DNA from: Caulobacter sp.
GTDB taxonomy: Bacteria > Pseudomonadota > Alphaproteobacteria > Caulobacterales > Caulobacteraceae
Direction: 5' to 3'
Length of the DNA stretch: 64,000 bases
Assembly: GCA_030645575.1 (NCBI GenBank)
Contig: JAUSMJ010000031.1
Span: forward strand, 1 to 64,000
The translations under genes were made by a program, and so were the position numbers. Numbering within the stretch: position 1 is the stretch's first letter; each line of letters opens with the position of its first letter. The notes beneath the pieces were generated by a model. That model saw only the letters and a list, made by a program, of their open reading frames with translations. It searched no databases and had not been told where the DNA came from. Of this stretch, positions 36,538-48,269 are shown piece after piece.

Positions 36538-36662
36538 GTCATGGCCCGGCTTGTCCGGGCCACCCATGCGTGATGGTGATGGCGGGCTGACTCCGTAACC
36601 TTCGGCGCGAACTCTTCGTGGGCTGTGTTCCTGGGTGGCCCGGACAAGCCGGGCCATGACGG
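36538..36662. repeat. Intergenic inverted-repeat element, family B (copy 3)
   Basis: Facing units GTCATGGCCCGGCTTGTCCG-GGCCACCC and GGGTGGCCCGGA-CAAGCCGGGCCATGACGG, 125 bp in all, starting 11 bp after the TPR gene stop. The remaining 148 bp to purA shows no gene. Confidence 0.88.
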
Positions 36663-36810
36663 TTTGTGTGGGGGGTGGACGCGAGCCATCCCGCTCGCTA
36701 TACGCCGCCGCGGTCGCTCCGAGCGGCCCACAACCGATCCCAAGTCCACGCGCCGAGGAGCCTGTCGAAGGGCGCGCTGGATCGTCCCGGCAGGCGGGAG
36801 GATCGTATCC

Positions 36811-38097
<1,287 letters not shown>

Positions 38098-38982
38098 ATG
38101 AGGGCCGGGGCGTCAAGCCGTTCTTTACCGGTTCACCCCATTCTGGGGCCGTCAGAGAGGGGCCCGAAGCACACCTTGTTCACCGCCGACGACAAGCTGC
38201 AGCAACGCCTGGCCCCGCACCTGCAACGCGTGCTGGTCGTTGATCCGCAGCCGGCCGCGGTGAAGCTGCTGGGTGACCTGCTGCGCTCGATCACGCCGGC
38301 CCAGATCCTGACCGCGACGAACGACCAGAAGGCCCTTCAGCTGGCCAAGATGATCGATCCGCAGATCATCTTCGTCGAATGCAACGGTCCGGGCATGGAC
38401 GGCGCGCGCCTGGCGCGGGCCATCCGCCGAAGTGAATTCAACTGCCGCAAGGCCCCGATCCTGATGGTCACCGGCGAAGCGACGGCCCAGGCGATCCTCG
38501 GGGCCCGGGACGCCGGCGTGCACGAGTTCCTGCGCAAGCCGTTCACCATCAAGGACCTGCTGCGCCGGCTCGAGGCCGTGGCGCTCAAGCCGCGCGACTG
38601 GGTCGAGGCCGTGCAGTACGTTGGCCCCGACCGGCGGCGGTTCAACTCGGGCGACTACGCCGGCCCGCGCAAGCGCAAGTCGGACACGCGCAAGACGCCC
38701 GACCAGGCCCGGGTGCTGCAGGCGCTGAAGATCGTGCGGGCCGCGGCCGGGGCGCTGGACAGCGACTGGATGCAGGCCCGCCGGGCCCTGTTGGCCCAGA
38801 CCAGCGACCTGCAGAAGGCGGCGGTGGCGGTCGGCGACATGAAGCTGATGGAAGCCGCCATAGCCCTCGGCCGGCAGCTGCCCGGCGAAGGCGCGATCAA
38901 CCGCGCCGCTCTGGACGGCGCGATCCGCGACCTGCTGACCTTCATGCCCAGGGACGAAGCCGGGACCGCGAAAGCGGCATAG
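38098..38982 (+). CDS. Response-regulator-like protein with degenerate receiver domain
   Basis: A 294-residue protein. Residues about 43-160 form a CheY-like receiver, but the phospho-acceptor position is Glu (FVECNGPGMDG instead of LLDxxMPGMDG) and the acidic pair is reduced to VVDP; Thr in MVTGEA and Lys in LRKPF are retained. Such Glu substitutions can mimic phosphorylation or abolish it. The C-terminal half is basic then helical and I do not recognise it. ATG 38098 abuts the purA stop; TTG 38176 near LFTADDK is another possible start. Confidence 0.8.
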   Translation: MRAGASSRSLPVHPILGPSERGPKHTLFTADDKLQQRLAPHLQRVLVVDPQPAAVKLLGDLLRSITPAQILTATNDQKALQLAKMIDPQIIFVECNGPGMDGARLARAIRRSEFNCRKAPILMVTGEATAQAILGARDAGVHEFLRKPFTIKDLLRRLEAVALKPRDWVEAVQYVGPDRRRFNSGDYAGPRKRKSDTRKTPDQARVLQALKIVRAAAGALDSDWMQARRALLAQTSDLQKAAVAVGDMKLMEAAIALGRQLPGEGAINRAALDGAIRDLLTFMPRDEAGTAKAA

Positions 38983-39033
38983 GCAACTCCAAAGCGCCAC
39001 GCCCAGCTCGTCCGGGCCATGACGAGCGGGGGA

Positions 39034-39921
39034 TCAGGCCTCGACGAGGTTCCGCTCAAGGGCGGCCGCGCGCATGGTCTTCTGCAGCTTCTCGAACGCC
39101 CGAACCTCGATCTGACGCACGCGCTCGCGGCTGACGCCGTACTCGGAAGCCAGCTCCTCAAGCGTGGTCGGGTCGTCCTTCAGCCGGCGCTGGGTGAGGA
39201 TGTGCCGCTCGCGGTCCGACAGCTCGGCCATGGCCTCCTGCAGCAGGCCCATGCGCAGGCTGCTTTCCTCGGCCTCGGCGACCTGGGTCTCCTGGCTGAC
39301 GGCGTTGTCGTCGGCCAGCCAGTCCTGCCATTCGCTCTCGCCATCGGCGCGCATCGGCGCGTTCAGCGAGGCGTCGCCACCGGACAGACGGCGGTTCATC
39401 GAGATGACCTCCTCGTCCAGCACGCCCAGCCGTGTCGCGATTGTCTTCACATGCTCGGGATGCAGATCACCTTCCTCGAAGGCGCTGATCTCGGCCTTGG
39501 CTTTGCGCAGGTTGAAGAACAGCTTCTTCTGCGCCGCCGTGGTGCCCATTTTCACCAGCGACCAGCTACGCAGGATGTATTCCTGGATCGAGGCGCGGAT
39601 CCACCACATGGCGTAGGTTGCCAGGCGGAAGCCCTTTTCCGGTTCGAACTTCTTGACCGCCTGCATCAGGCCGACGTTGCCCTCGGAGATCACCTCCCCG
39701 ATCGGCAGGCCGTAGCCGCGGTAGCCCATGGCGATCTTGGCGACCAGGCGCAGGTGGCTGGTGACCAGCCGGTGGGCGGCCTCGGAATCCTCATGCTCCT
39801 TCCAGGCCTTGGCGAGCATGAACTCCTCGTCCTTGGCCAGCATCGGGAACTTGCGGATCTCGGTGAGGTAACGCGACAGCCCGCCTTCCGGCGACATGAC
39901 GGCGAGAGACGTGGCGGCCAT
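39034..39921 (-). CDS. rpoH: Heat-shock sigma factor RpoH
   Basis: A 295-residue sigma-32. Region 2 reads GLPIGEVISEGNVGLMQAVKKF and GFRLATYAMWWIRASIQEYI; the RpoH box QKKLFFNLRK (about residues 131-140) separates it from other sigma-70 members; region 4 has TLEELASEYGVSRERVRQIE. Directs transcription of chaperones and proteases, such as htpX-type functions. The 398-bp upstream gap may hold its own promoter(s); none could be called with confidence. Confidence 0.96.
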   Translation of the reverse strand: MAATSLAVMSPEGGLSRYLTEIRKFPMLAKDEEFMLAKAWKEHEDSEAAHRLVTSHLRLVAKIAMGYRGYGLPIGEVISEGNVGLMQAVKKFEPEKGFRLATYAMWWIRASIQEYILRSWSLVKMGTTAAQKKLFFNLRKAKAEISAFEEGDLHPEHVKTIATRLGVLDEEVISMNRRLSGGDASLNAPMRADGESEWQDWLADDNAVSQETQVAEAEESSLRMGLLQEAMAELSDRERHILTQRRLKDDPTTLEELASEYGVSRERVRQIEVRAFEKLQKTMRAAALERNLVEA

Positions 39922-40186
39922 TGGTTACATCCCCTGTTCTGCGTGCGGACGCGGCGTAAACGCCTTCGCCCGCCCCCTTGAGTTCCGAGATAGGAAGCCT
40001 GTCCGGCCGTTTGAAGGCCAGTGAGGAATTTGTAATCCCTGACTGTGGCGCTCGGGTATCGAGATTGTGTCAGTGGGTTGTCAGAAAAAATCCACGCATG
40101 CGGGAGTCGGCGAGTCCCGCGATGTCTCGTCTTGTCCCGACAGGATACGTCCCGGGAGTCCCGCGAATTCGGTGCAGTTCCGATGA
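39922..40186. other. Gene-free stretch upstream of rpoH
   Basis: No convincing coding frame or RNA gene. It contains the rpoH leader side and a GGGAGTCC/GTCCCG-rich part around 40100-40165 with short CGGGAGTC repeats (40104 region and 40153 region). The adjoining 40187-40331 is a repeat element. Confidence 0.5.
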
Positions 40187-40331
40187 CCCTCTCCCGCAGG
40201 GAGAGGGAGGGCCCCGGCGCGGAGCGACGGGAGGGTGAGGGGTTACGGCGAGGGCCGGCTGAGGCCGTAAACCCTCAACCTCCCACTCACCTTCGGCTCG
40301 CGGGCCCCTCCTTCTCCCTTCAGGGAGAAGG
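40187..40331. repeat. Inverted-repeat element, family E, reaching into the rluD-like stop codon
   Basis: Left arm CCCTCTCCCGCAGGGAGAGGG and right arm CCTTCTCCCTTCAGGGAGAA are hairpins in their own right. Between them GGAGGGTGAGGGGTTACG and CCCTCAACCTCCCACTCACC are also roughly complementary. The right arm supplies the last residues (PSP) and stop codon of the minus-strand pseudouridine synthase gene. Confidence 0.8.
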
Positions 40332-41342
40332 AATTCGGCTCAGCGCCTCCTCCAGCGCCCGCATTTCCTCCGGCAATGGCGTCTCGAACCGCAGCGTCTC
40401 GCCGGTGATCGGGTGGACGAAGCCCAGCACCGCCGCGTGCAGGGCCTGGCGCGTCAGGCCGGCCGCCGCCATGGCCTCGCGGACCGCCGGCGCGGGCGGG
40501 CCCGAGCCGTAGGTGGGGTCGCCCAGGCAGGGCGCGCCCTTGCTGGCCAGGTGCACGCGGATCTGGTGCGTGCGGCCTGTCTCCAGCCGGCAGGACACCC
40601 GCGCGGCCAGCGGCCTGGCCTGCGGTCCGAAGGCGCGCTCCACCCGATAGTGGGTGATCGCCTCGCGCCCGCCGGTCTTGAGGATGGCCATCTTCTTGCG
40701 GTCGTGCTGGCTGCGGCCCAGCCGGGTGATGATCGCGCCCTTCGACGGGCTCGGCGCGCCGCGCGTCAGGGCGACGTACAGCCGGTCGATGTCGTGGCGG
40801 GCGAACAGGGCCGACAGGCCCTGGTGCGCCGCGTCGGTCTTGGCCGCGACCATCACCCCGCTGGTGTCCTTGTCGAGCCGGTGGACGATGCCTGGCCTGG
40901 CCACCCCGCCGATGCCCGACAGGCTGGCCCCGCAGTGATGCAGCAGGGCGTTGACCAGGGTGCCGCCGGGCGTGCCGGGGCCCGGGTGGGCGGCCATGCC
41001 GGCCGGCTTGTCGATGACGATCAGATGCGCGTCCTCGAACAGCACCGTCAGCGGGATCGCCTCGGCCACGACCTGCGTCGATTCCGGCGGCGGGATCAGC
41101 AGGCGGTAGAGGCCGGCGACGGCCTTGCCCGAGGCGTCGGTCACCGCCGCGCCGTCCCGCGTGACCAGGCCGGCCGCCATCAGCGCCTGCACCCGCCCGC
41201 GCGACAGTTCCGGCAGACGGTCGGCCAGGGTCTTGTCCAGCCGCGACCCGGCCTCGTCCGGGGCGATCTCGATCACCCGCTCGCCGGGCTGGTCCGGCGC
41301 GAGCGCCTCGTCGTCGTCGGGAAGGTCCGGCGTGTCGGTCAC
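40320..41342 (-). CDS. RluA/RluD family 23S rRNA pseudouridine synthase
   Basis: A 340-residue RNA modification enzyme. An S4 domain (about residues 20-85, SRLDKTLADRLPELSRGRVQALM) precedes the catalytic domain with GIVHRLDKDTSGVMV, where the Asp is the nucleophile, and ETGRTHQIRVH. RluD-like targets are U1911/1915/1917 of 23S rRNA. Start is GTG 41342, giving a 4-bp overlap with the ferritin-like gene. The last three codons and stop lie in a repeat arm. Confidence 0.9.
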   Translation of the reverse strand: MTDTPDLPDDDEALAPDQPGERVIEIAPDEAGSRLDKTLADRLPELSRGRVQALMAAGLVTRDGAAVTDASGKAVAGLYRLLIPPPESTQVVAEAIPLTVLFEDAHLIVIDKPAGMAAHPGPGTPGGTLVNALLHHCGASLSGIGGVARPGIVHRLDKDTSGVMVAAKTDAAHQGLSALFARHDIDRLYVALTRGAPSPSKGAIITRLGRSQHDRKKMAILKTGGREAITHYRVERAFGPQARPLAARVSCRLETGRTHQIRVHLASKGAPCLGDPTYGSGPPAPAVREAMAAAGLTRQALHAAVLGFVHPITGETLRFETPLPEEMRALEEALSRIPSP

Positions 41343-41650
41343 GCCTTGCCGGTCGCCTGTTCCTCGTGGCCGGTGATCGAGCCCTCCTTGAACAGGTATT
41401 CGCGCAGGTTCGCATCGACCTGCGGATCGCTGCGGCGCAGCCACTCCAGCGCCATGGCCGCGTGCTCGAGCTCCTCGGCCGCGTTGTGCAGCAGGATCGC
41501 GCGCAGGCTCTCGTCCTCGCAGTCGTCGGCCCGCTGGCGATACCAGTCGACCGCCTCCAGCTCCTCGATCAGCGAGGTGATGGCGTAGTGCTGCAGCAGG
41601 GTCCTGGGCTTCAGCTTCTCGCGGGGAACGTGAAGGCCTTCACTCGACAT
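41339..41650 (-). CDS. Encapsulated-ferritin-like (EncFtn-type) protein
   Basis: A 103-residue helical protein strongly resembling the Rhodospirillum rubrum encapsulated ferritin: SLIEELEAVDWYRQRADDCEDE, then LLHNAAEELEHAAMALEWLRRSD and LREYLFKEGSIT. EncFtn members form ring decamers with a ferroxidase site made by Glu and His from two subunits; the equivalents here are in EELEAVDWY (29-37) and EELEH (59-63). ATG 41650 has GGAG. No encapsulin shell gene is adjacent, and the C-terminal tail (GHEEQATGKA) does not resemble the targeting peptide. It overlaps the pseudouridine synthase gene by 4 bp. Confidence 0.85.
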   Translation of the reverse strand: MSSEGLHVPREKLKPRTLLQHYAITSLIEELEAVDWYRQRADDCEDESLRAILLHNAAEELEHAAMALEWLRRSDPQVDANLREYLFKEGSITGHEEQATGKA

Positions 41651-41737
41651 CGCGGGGCTCCATGGGTTGGGTGCGGGGAAACTCCTATCGCGGACCGGCC
41701 AGCCGCGCATCATCGGAGCGCGAATTCCCGCCATTCC

Positions 41738-41859
41738 GTCATGGCCCAACTTGTTCGCCCCCCAGGAACAGGCTTGGTCAAACCAGAACGCGGAGCCTTC
41801 GGGCAACGCGTTGAACGCTCATCGCGCATGGCTGGCCCGAACAAGCCGGGCCATGACGG
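41738..41859. repeat. Intergenic inverted-repeat element, family B (copy 4, partly degenerate)
   Basis: Left unit GTCATGGCCCAACTTGTTCG is followed by a degraded CCCCCCAGG; the right unit GGCTGGCCCGAA-CAAGCCGGGCCATGACGG is well kept. It lies in the 341-bp gap between the ferritin-like and phoD genes; no gene is seen in the rest of that gap. Confidence 0.8.
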
Positions 41860-41991
41860 TGGAGGGCTTTCTCCAGAGAGCCCCGCCCTTTCCGCCCCGG
41901 CCGGGGCTTCTTTTTGTTCGCGTGGATGGACAAGCGTCATGCGCCCGTTGTGAACTCCCGGGACAATGAAAAGAAACGGGGGGAGACGGCC

Positions 41992-43680
41992 ATGACGGTG
42001 AACAGACGCGGACTGCTGGCGCTGCTGGGCGCGGGGGCGGGTGCGACCGCGACGCCGGCGACGGCGAAGCCCGCTGGCGCGCCGCGTTTCGACCATGGCG
42101 TGGCCAGCGGCGATCCCCTGACGACCGCCCTAATCTTCTGGACTCGCGTCACGCCGCCCCCCGGCGCCACGGCGCCTCTGTCCGGTCAGCTGAAGTTTGC
42201 ACGCTCGATCGCTGATCTGGACCGGAAGGACCAGTTCTGGTGGGCCGATGTGACCGCCGACCCTGCCGAGGACTGGACAGTCAAGATCGATACCCGGGGG
42301 CTTTCGCCTGCCACCGACTATGTATTTCGGTTCGAGTTCGCGGGCGTCAAATCTCCGGTCGGTCGCGCGAAGACCCTGCCCGAGGGACCCACCAAGGACG
42401 TCGTTCTGGCCGTCGCGTCGTGCTCGCTCTATCCGAACGGCTACTTCAACGCCTACGGCGAGATCGCCAAGCTGGAGCGCGTCGATGCGGTCATCCACCT
42501 GGGCGACTACATCTACGAATATGGCGGGCCCGGCTCCTACGGGGCGGATTCGCCGACCGCCGGCCAGCGGCCGCATGATCCGCCGCACGAGATCGTCACG
42601 CTCGCCGACTACCGCCGCCGTCACGCGCAGTACAAGACCGACCCCCAGCTGCAGGCGGCGCACGCCCGGGCGCCGTGGATCACCGTCTGGGACGACCACG
42701 AGGTCGCCAACGATACCTGGCGAGACGGGGCCGAGAATCACGACCCCGACAAGGGCGAGGGCGACTGGGCCGCGCGCAAGGCGGCCGCGCTGAAGGCCTA
42801 TTACGAGTGGATGCCGATCCGCGAGCCGGCGCCCGGCCGGTCGGCCGACATGGCCAACCGGGCCTTCCAGTTCGGCGACCTGGCCTCGCTGCTGATGGTC
42901 GAGACCCGGCTGACGGCCCGCTCGCACCAGCTGACCTACGGCGCGGACCTGCCGATCGTCGATGGCAAGCCCGACGCGGCGGCCTTCAAGGCCAAATGGC
43001 TCGATCCCGAGCGGCGGCTGATTGGCCAGGACCAGCTGGCGTGGCTCGGCGGCGAGCTGGCCAGTTCGGTGGCCGCCGGCCGCACCTGGCAGATCCTCGG
43101 TAACCAGATCGTCATGGGCCGGGTCGCCAGCCCCGACTTCCGCGCCCAGCTGGGCGCGGCGAAATGGGACGAGATCGTCGCCGGCCTGCCGGAGGAATAC
43201 CGCAAGCCGGTCAGCCAGCTGTCGGCGCTGGGCGCCTTTGGCCTGCCCTATAACCTCGACGCCTGGGACGGCTATCCGGTCGATCGCGAGCGGGTGCTGG
43301 GGACCTTCAAGGCCACCGGCGCCCGGCCGCTGGTGCTGGCCGGCGACAGCCACGCCTTCTGGGCCAACGAGCTGCACGACACGGGCGGGACCCGGGTGGC
43401 CGTGGAGTTCGGCGCCACCGGCGTGACCAGCCCCGGGGCCGGCGACGTGATCAAGGGCGTGCCGCTGAACCAGGGCTTCGAGGACAGGAACGACGAGGTG
43501 GTGTTCACCGACCACGCCGCCAAGGGCTTCGTGCTGCTGACCCTGACGAAGGCGGCGGCGACGGCCGATTTCATCGCCGTATCGACGATCCTGTCGGAAA
43601 CCTATGTGGCCGCGCCGATTCGGACCTACAGCGTCACGCCCGTGGCCGGCGGCGGGGTCAGCGCGCTGAAGCCGGGGTAG
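41992..43680 (+). CDS. phoD: PhoD-type alkaline phosphatase
   Basis: A 562-residue exported phosphatase/phosphodiesterase. The N-terminus NRRGLLALLGAGAG is a Tat signal; mature motifs are FDHGVASGDPLTTALIFWTRV, a metal site HLGDYIYEYGGPG, WDDHEVANDTWRDG and LAGDSHAFWANEL. PhoD uses Ca/Fe and scavenges phosphate from organic esters. ATG 41992 has GGGGGGAG. Regulation by PhoB would be expected for the family, but no clear Pho box was found. Confidence 0.94.
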   Translation: MTVNRRGLLALLGAGAGATATPATAKPAGAPRFDHGVASGDPLTTALIFWTRVTPPPGATAPLSGQLKFARSIADLDRKDQFWWADVTADPAEDWTVKIDTRGLSPATDYVFRFEFAGVKSPVGRAKTLPEGPTKDVVLAVASCSLYPNGYFNAYGEIAKLERVDAVIHLGDYIYEYGGPGSYGADSPTAGQRPHDPPHEIVTLADYRRRHAQYKTDPQLQAAHARAPWITVWDDHEVANDTWRDGAENHDPDKGEGDWAARKAAALKAYYEWMPIREPAPGRSADMANRAFQFGDLASLLMVETRLTARSHQLTYGADLPIVDGKPDAAAFKAKWLDPERRLIGQDQLAWLGGELASSVAAGRTWQILGNQIVMGRVASPDFRAQLGAAKWDEIVAGLPEEYRKPVSQLSALGAFGLPYNLDAWDGYPVDRERVLGTFKATGARPLVLAGDSHAFWANELHDTGGTRVAVEFGATGVTSPGAGDVIKGVPLNQGFEDRNDEVVFTDHAAKGFVLLTLTKAAATADFIAVSTILSETYVAAPIRTYSVTPVAGGGVSALKPG

Positions 43681-43750
43681 GGTTCAGTCCAGTAGATCTT
43701 CATGGGCAGAAGGGGGGACGCGCACCCCGGGCTGGTGCGCGCCCCCGCGC

Positions 43751-44026
43751 CTACCAGCCCTTCATCGTCACCCGGTTGTCGAGCTGCGATCGCAGGCTGA
43801 GCAGGCCCGCCCGCGTGATGCGGTAGGGGCCGCCGTCTCGGCTGGCGATGAGGCGCCGTTTCTTGAGGGCCCTGAAGACTACGAGGTTGCAGTCGCTGAG
43901 CAGCCAGCCGTCGCGGTTGAAGCATTCGGCGGCGACAACGCCTCCGAGGTCGTCGCGCACGAGGGTGATCGCGCCGCCCTGGGCGAGCGCGTGCAGCGTG
44001 CGCTGCTGCGGTTTGGAGATGTTCAC
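43751..44026 (-). CDS. YjhX family toxin
   Basis: A 91-residue protein closely following E. coli Yjh[20 protein letters not shown], then the (V)[18 protein letters not shown] region, [19 protein letters not shown] and a C-terminal helix. YjhX has been reported as the toxin partner of a GNAT protein YjhQ. No YjhQ-like gene is beside it here, so either the antitoxin lies elsewhere or this copy has another role. It is divergent from the hybrid kinase. Confidence 0.87.
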   Translation of the reverse strand: MNISKPQQRTLHALAQGGAITLVRDDLGGVVAAECFNRDGWLLSDCNLVVFRALKKRRLIASRDGGPYRITRAGLLSLRSQLDNRVTMKGW

Positions 44027-44392
44027 TGAGAGAAGTCCAATGTCGAGACGTGAGACGTCGCGCGCTGACAGGAGTCAGAGCGGGCGGATCAGCGGGCCTT
44101 CGACGGACCTTTCCCGGTCGTCAGGCCCGCGCCTCGATGGCAAGGGGTGACATGGTCGCCTCGTGTTGGACCCGTCCTCTCTAAACGCCCCCGCGCGACA
44201 GGGCAACAGCTCGCACTGGCGTCAACACGTCTAACGCAATACAACAGACCGGCCCGGTTAATACATGATGCGTCACGAAACCGTCACATCTATATTGTCT
44301 TTATGCGAACAATATAGTCATTTCCACCGGCGCGCATTTACGATTGCTTATCCTGCGGCGTGCTGACTCCGCGCATTCCTGAGGGGGGCGGT
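44027..44392. other. Divergent, AT-richer regulatory gap between yjhX-like gene and kinase
   Basis: 366 bp with no coding frame. Positions about 44215-44345 are noticeably AT-richer than the genome average and contain a perfect inverted repeat at 44290-44317. It must carry promoters for both flanking genes. Confidence 0.6.
44290..44317. promoter_or_regulatory. Perfect inverted repeat, candidate operator
   Basis: Arms CTATATTGT and ACAATATAG (9 bp, perfect) are separated by 10 bp. It lies 75 bp upstream of the kinase start. The AT-rich arms resemble a dimeric-regulator site; the binding protein is unknown. Confidence 0.5.
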
Positions 44393-46000
<1,608 letters not shown>

Positions 46001-46058
46001 CGTCGGACCGCAGGCGCGATCGGACGGCGCCCCCCTTCAGAATTGACGGCCCGGGTGA

Positions 46059-46072
46059 TTGACTTGGATCAA
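46059..46072. promoter_or_regulatory. FNR/FixK-type box
   Basis: TTGACTTGGATCAA fits the TTGA-N6-TCAA consensus of FNR/FixK regulators exactly. It lies 75 bp upstream of a small membrane-protein gene and after the hybrid kinase, placing it correctly to activate transcription under low oxygen. Confidence 0.7.
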
Positions 46073-46147
46073 GCGGGGGCGGACGATCCCCCTACTGAGG
46101 GTGTGGTTTAACGCGCCCCGCGAGGAAACGACCCCAAGGAGGCCTGC

Positions 46148-46306
46148 ATGGCCAAGGCGAAGAGCGTCCGCGTTCCCAATTTCATTCCCGCCGAGCCCGA
46201 GCTGCTGTCGCCGGCGGTAAAGCGCATCCTGCAGGTGACCCTCGCGACCGGGAGCGTCCTGATGCTGGCGGCCTTCGTGATGGTGACCTTCGTCGCGGCC
46301 TTCTAG
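46148..46306 (+). CDS. Small single-span membrane protein behind an FNR/FixK box
   Basis: A 52-residue protein: a polar N-terminus ([20 protein letters not shown]) and one C-terminal hydrophobic helix of about 22 residues ending VMVTFVAAF. The ribosome site AAGGAGG is one of the strongest in the window. The perfect FNR-type box upstream implies oxygen control, as for small subunits of terminal oxidases, but no oxidase gene is adjacent and I cannot assign a family. Its stop codon overlaps the convergent mutL stop (46303-46306). Confidence 0.75.
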   Translation: MAKAKSVRVPNFIPAEPELLSPAVKRILQVTLATGSVLMLAAFVMVTFVAAF

Positions 46307-48141
46307 CGCCGCCCGAACAACCGCTCGATATCGGCCAGCTTGAGTTCGACGTAGGTCGGCCGGCCGTGATTGCACTGGCCTGAGTGGGGCGTGGCCTCCA
46401 TCTCGCGCAGCAGGGCGTTCATCTCGGCGGCGGTCAACCGGCGGCCCGCGCGGACCGAGCCGTGGCAGGCCATGGTCGAACAGACCTCTTCCAGCCGCTC
46501 CTTCAGCGCCAGGGCCTGGCCGTTCTCGGCCAGGTCGTCGGCAATGTCGCGTATGAGCCCCGCCGCGTCCGTCTCGCCCAGCAGCGCCGGAGTCTCGCGC
46601 ACCAGCACCGCGCCGGGGCCGAACGCCTCGATGACCAGCCCCAGCGCCGCCAGCTCGTCGGCCCTGGCCATGACCCGGTCGGCCTCGGCCGGGTCGAGAT
46701 CAACCACCTGCGGCAGCAGCAGCGTCTGGCGGACCACGCCGCCGGACTCCATTTCCCGCTTCATCCGCTCGTAGACCAGCCGCTCATGGGCCGCGTGCTG
46801 ATCGACGATGACCATGCCGTCGCGGGTCTGGGCCACGACATAGGTCTCGTGCACCTGGGCCCGGGCGGCGCCGAGGGGGTAGTCCACCGGATCGATGACG
46901 GCGGCGGTCTCGCCATAGCCTTCCAGAGGCGGGGCGGACCAGTCGCCCATCGGCTCGACCCGGGCGGTGGCCTCGGCCATGCCGGGCAGGCTGGGGGTCG
47001 GGGCGCGGGGCGTCCAGCCGCCCTGCTGCCACGCCGAGAAGCCGGCCGCCGACGGCCCGGGCTGATAGCCCTGCGGCCTGAAACCCGCCAGCGCCGCCGA
47101 GGCGACGGTGGTCGAGGCCCGGTGCCCGGCCCCGGCCAGCGCATGGCGAAGCGCGCCGATGATCAGGCCGCGCACCATCGACGGATCGCGGAAGCGCACC
47201 TCCGCCTTGGCCGGATGGACGTTGACATCGACGAAGGTCGGATCGAGCTCGATATACAGCGCCGCCGTCGGGTGCCGGTCGCGGGCCAGATAGTCGGCAT
47301 AGGCGCCGCGCAGGGCCCCCTGCAGCAGCCGGTCGCGCACGGGCCGGCCGTTGACGAACAGATACTGGTGCGCCGCGTTGCCCCGACTGTAGGTCGGCAG
47401 GCCCGCGAAGCCGGTCAGGCGGATGCCCTCCCGCTCCTGGTCGATGGCCAGGGCGTTGTCCTGGAACTCCCGGCCGAGCACGGCCGACAGGCGCGCGAGA
47501 CGGCCGTCCGCCCCCGGATGCTCGGCGGTCAGGCGCAGGGCCCGGCGGCCATCGAGGTCCAGCGTGAACCCGACCGCCTCATGGGCCATGGCCTGGCGCT
47601 TGAGCTCCTCGGCGATGGCCATCTGTTCGGCCCTCGCCGACTTCATGAACTTCAGCCGGGCGGGGGTGGCGTAGAACAGGTCGCGGACCTCGACCCGCGC
47701 GCCGTGGGCGCCGGCGAAGGCGGCGGGGCCGACGTCGCCGGTGGCGCCGCCCTCGACGAGGATGGCGTGGGCGTCGGACGCGCCGCGCGCGCGACTGGAA
47801 ATGCTCAGCCGCGCCACCGAGCCGATCGACGGCAGGGCCTCCCCACGAAAGCCCAGGGTGGAGATGTGCAGCAGGTCCCAGGTCCCGTCCGCGTCCGGCG
47901 AGAGCTTGGACGTGGCGTGGCGCTCGACGGCCAGAGACAGCTCCTCGGGCGCCAGGCCCGAGCCGTCGTCGCAGACGAGGATCCGCGTCAGCCCGCCGCC
48001 GTCGGCCTCGACCTCGACCCGGCTGGCCCCGGCGTCCAGCGCGTTCTCGACCAGCTCCTTGACCGCGCTCGCCGGCCGCTCGACCACCTCGCCGGCGGCG
48101 ATGCGATTGACGGTCTCCGGAGGCAGGCGACGGATGGGCAT
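46303..48141 (-). CDS. mutL: DNA mismatch repair protein MutL
   Basis: A 612-residue GHKL ATPase. N-terminal [33 protein letters not shown] and [10 protein letters not shown] are canonical; the C-terminal dimerisation part includes [21 protein letters not shown] and the [17 protein letters not shown] and GRPTYVEL ends. The sequence after QHAAHER lacks the DQHA(x)2E(x)4E endonuclease pattern in full, so nuclease activity is uncertain. ATG 48141 gives the conserved start [17 protein letters not shown]. Confidence 0.95.
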   Translation of the reverse strand: MPIRRLPPETVNRIAAGEVVERPASAVKELVENALDAGASRVEVEADGGGLTRILVCDDGSGLAPEELSLAVERHATSKLSPDADGTWDLLHISTLGFRGEALPSIGSVARLSISSRARGASDAHAILVEGGATGDVGPAAFAGAHGARVEVRDLFYATPARLKFMKSARAEQMAIAEELKRQAMAHEAVGFTLDLDGRRALRLTAEHPGADGRLARLSAVLGREFQDNALAIDQEREGIRLTGFAGLPTYSRGNAAHQYLFVNGRPVRDRLLQGALRGAYADYLARDRHPTAALYIELDPTFVDVNVHPAKAEVRFRDPSMVRGLIIGALRHALAGAGHRASTTVASAALAGFRPQGYQPGPSAAGFSAWQQGGWTPRAPTPSLPGMAEATARVEPMGDWSAPPLEGYGETAAVIDPVDYPLGAARAQVHETYVVAQTRDGMVIVDQHAAHERLVYERMKREMESGGVVRQTLLLPQVVDLDPAEADRVMARADELAALGLVIEAFGPGAVLVRETPALLGETDAAGLIRDIADDLAENGQALALKERLEEVCSTMACHGSVRAGRRLTAAEMNALLREMEATPHSGQCNHGRPTYVELKLADIERLFGRR

Positions 48142-48172
48142 TGGGTGAGTGTAGGACGATTCAATAGCGCCA

Positions 48173-48242
48173 GGGACATGCACTTCAGTGCGTGTCCCTC
48201 TCGGCATACGAAAAGGGGACACGCACTGAAGTGCATGTCCCC
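48173..48242. repeat. Palindromic repeat, family C (two facing copies)
   Basis: GGGACATGCACTTCAGTGCG-TGTCCC (48173-48198) and GGGGACACGCACTGAAGTGC-ATGTCCCC (48215-48242) are each palindromes and also complement each other. The same unit occurs after nudC. It lies between mutL and the DUF3035 gene. Confidence 0.88.
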
Positions 48243-48269
48243 GTTCGTTTCGTCCAATAGCGGTAAGGA

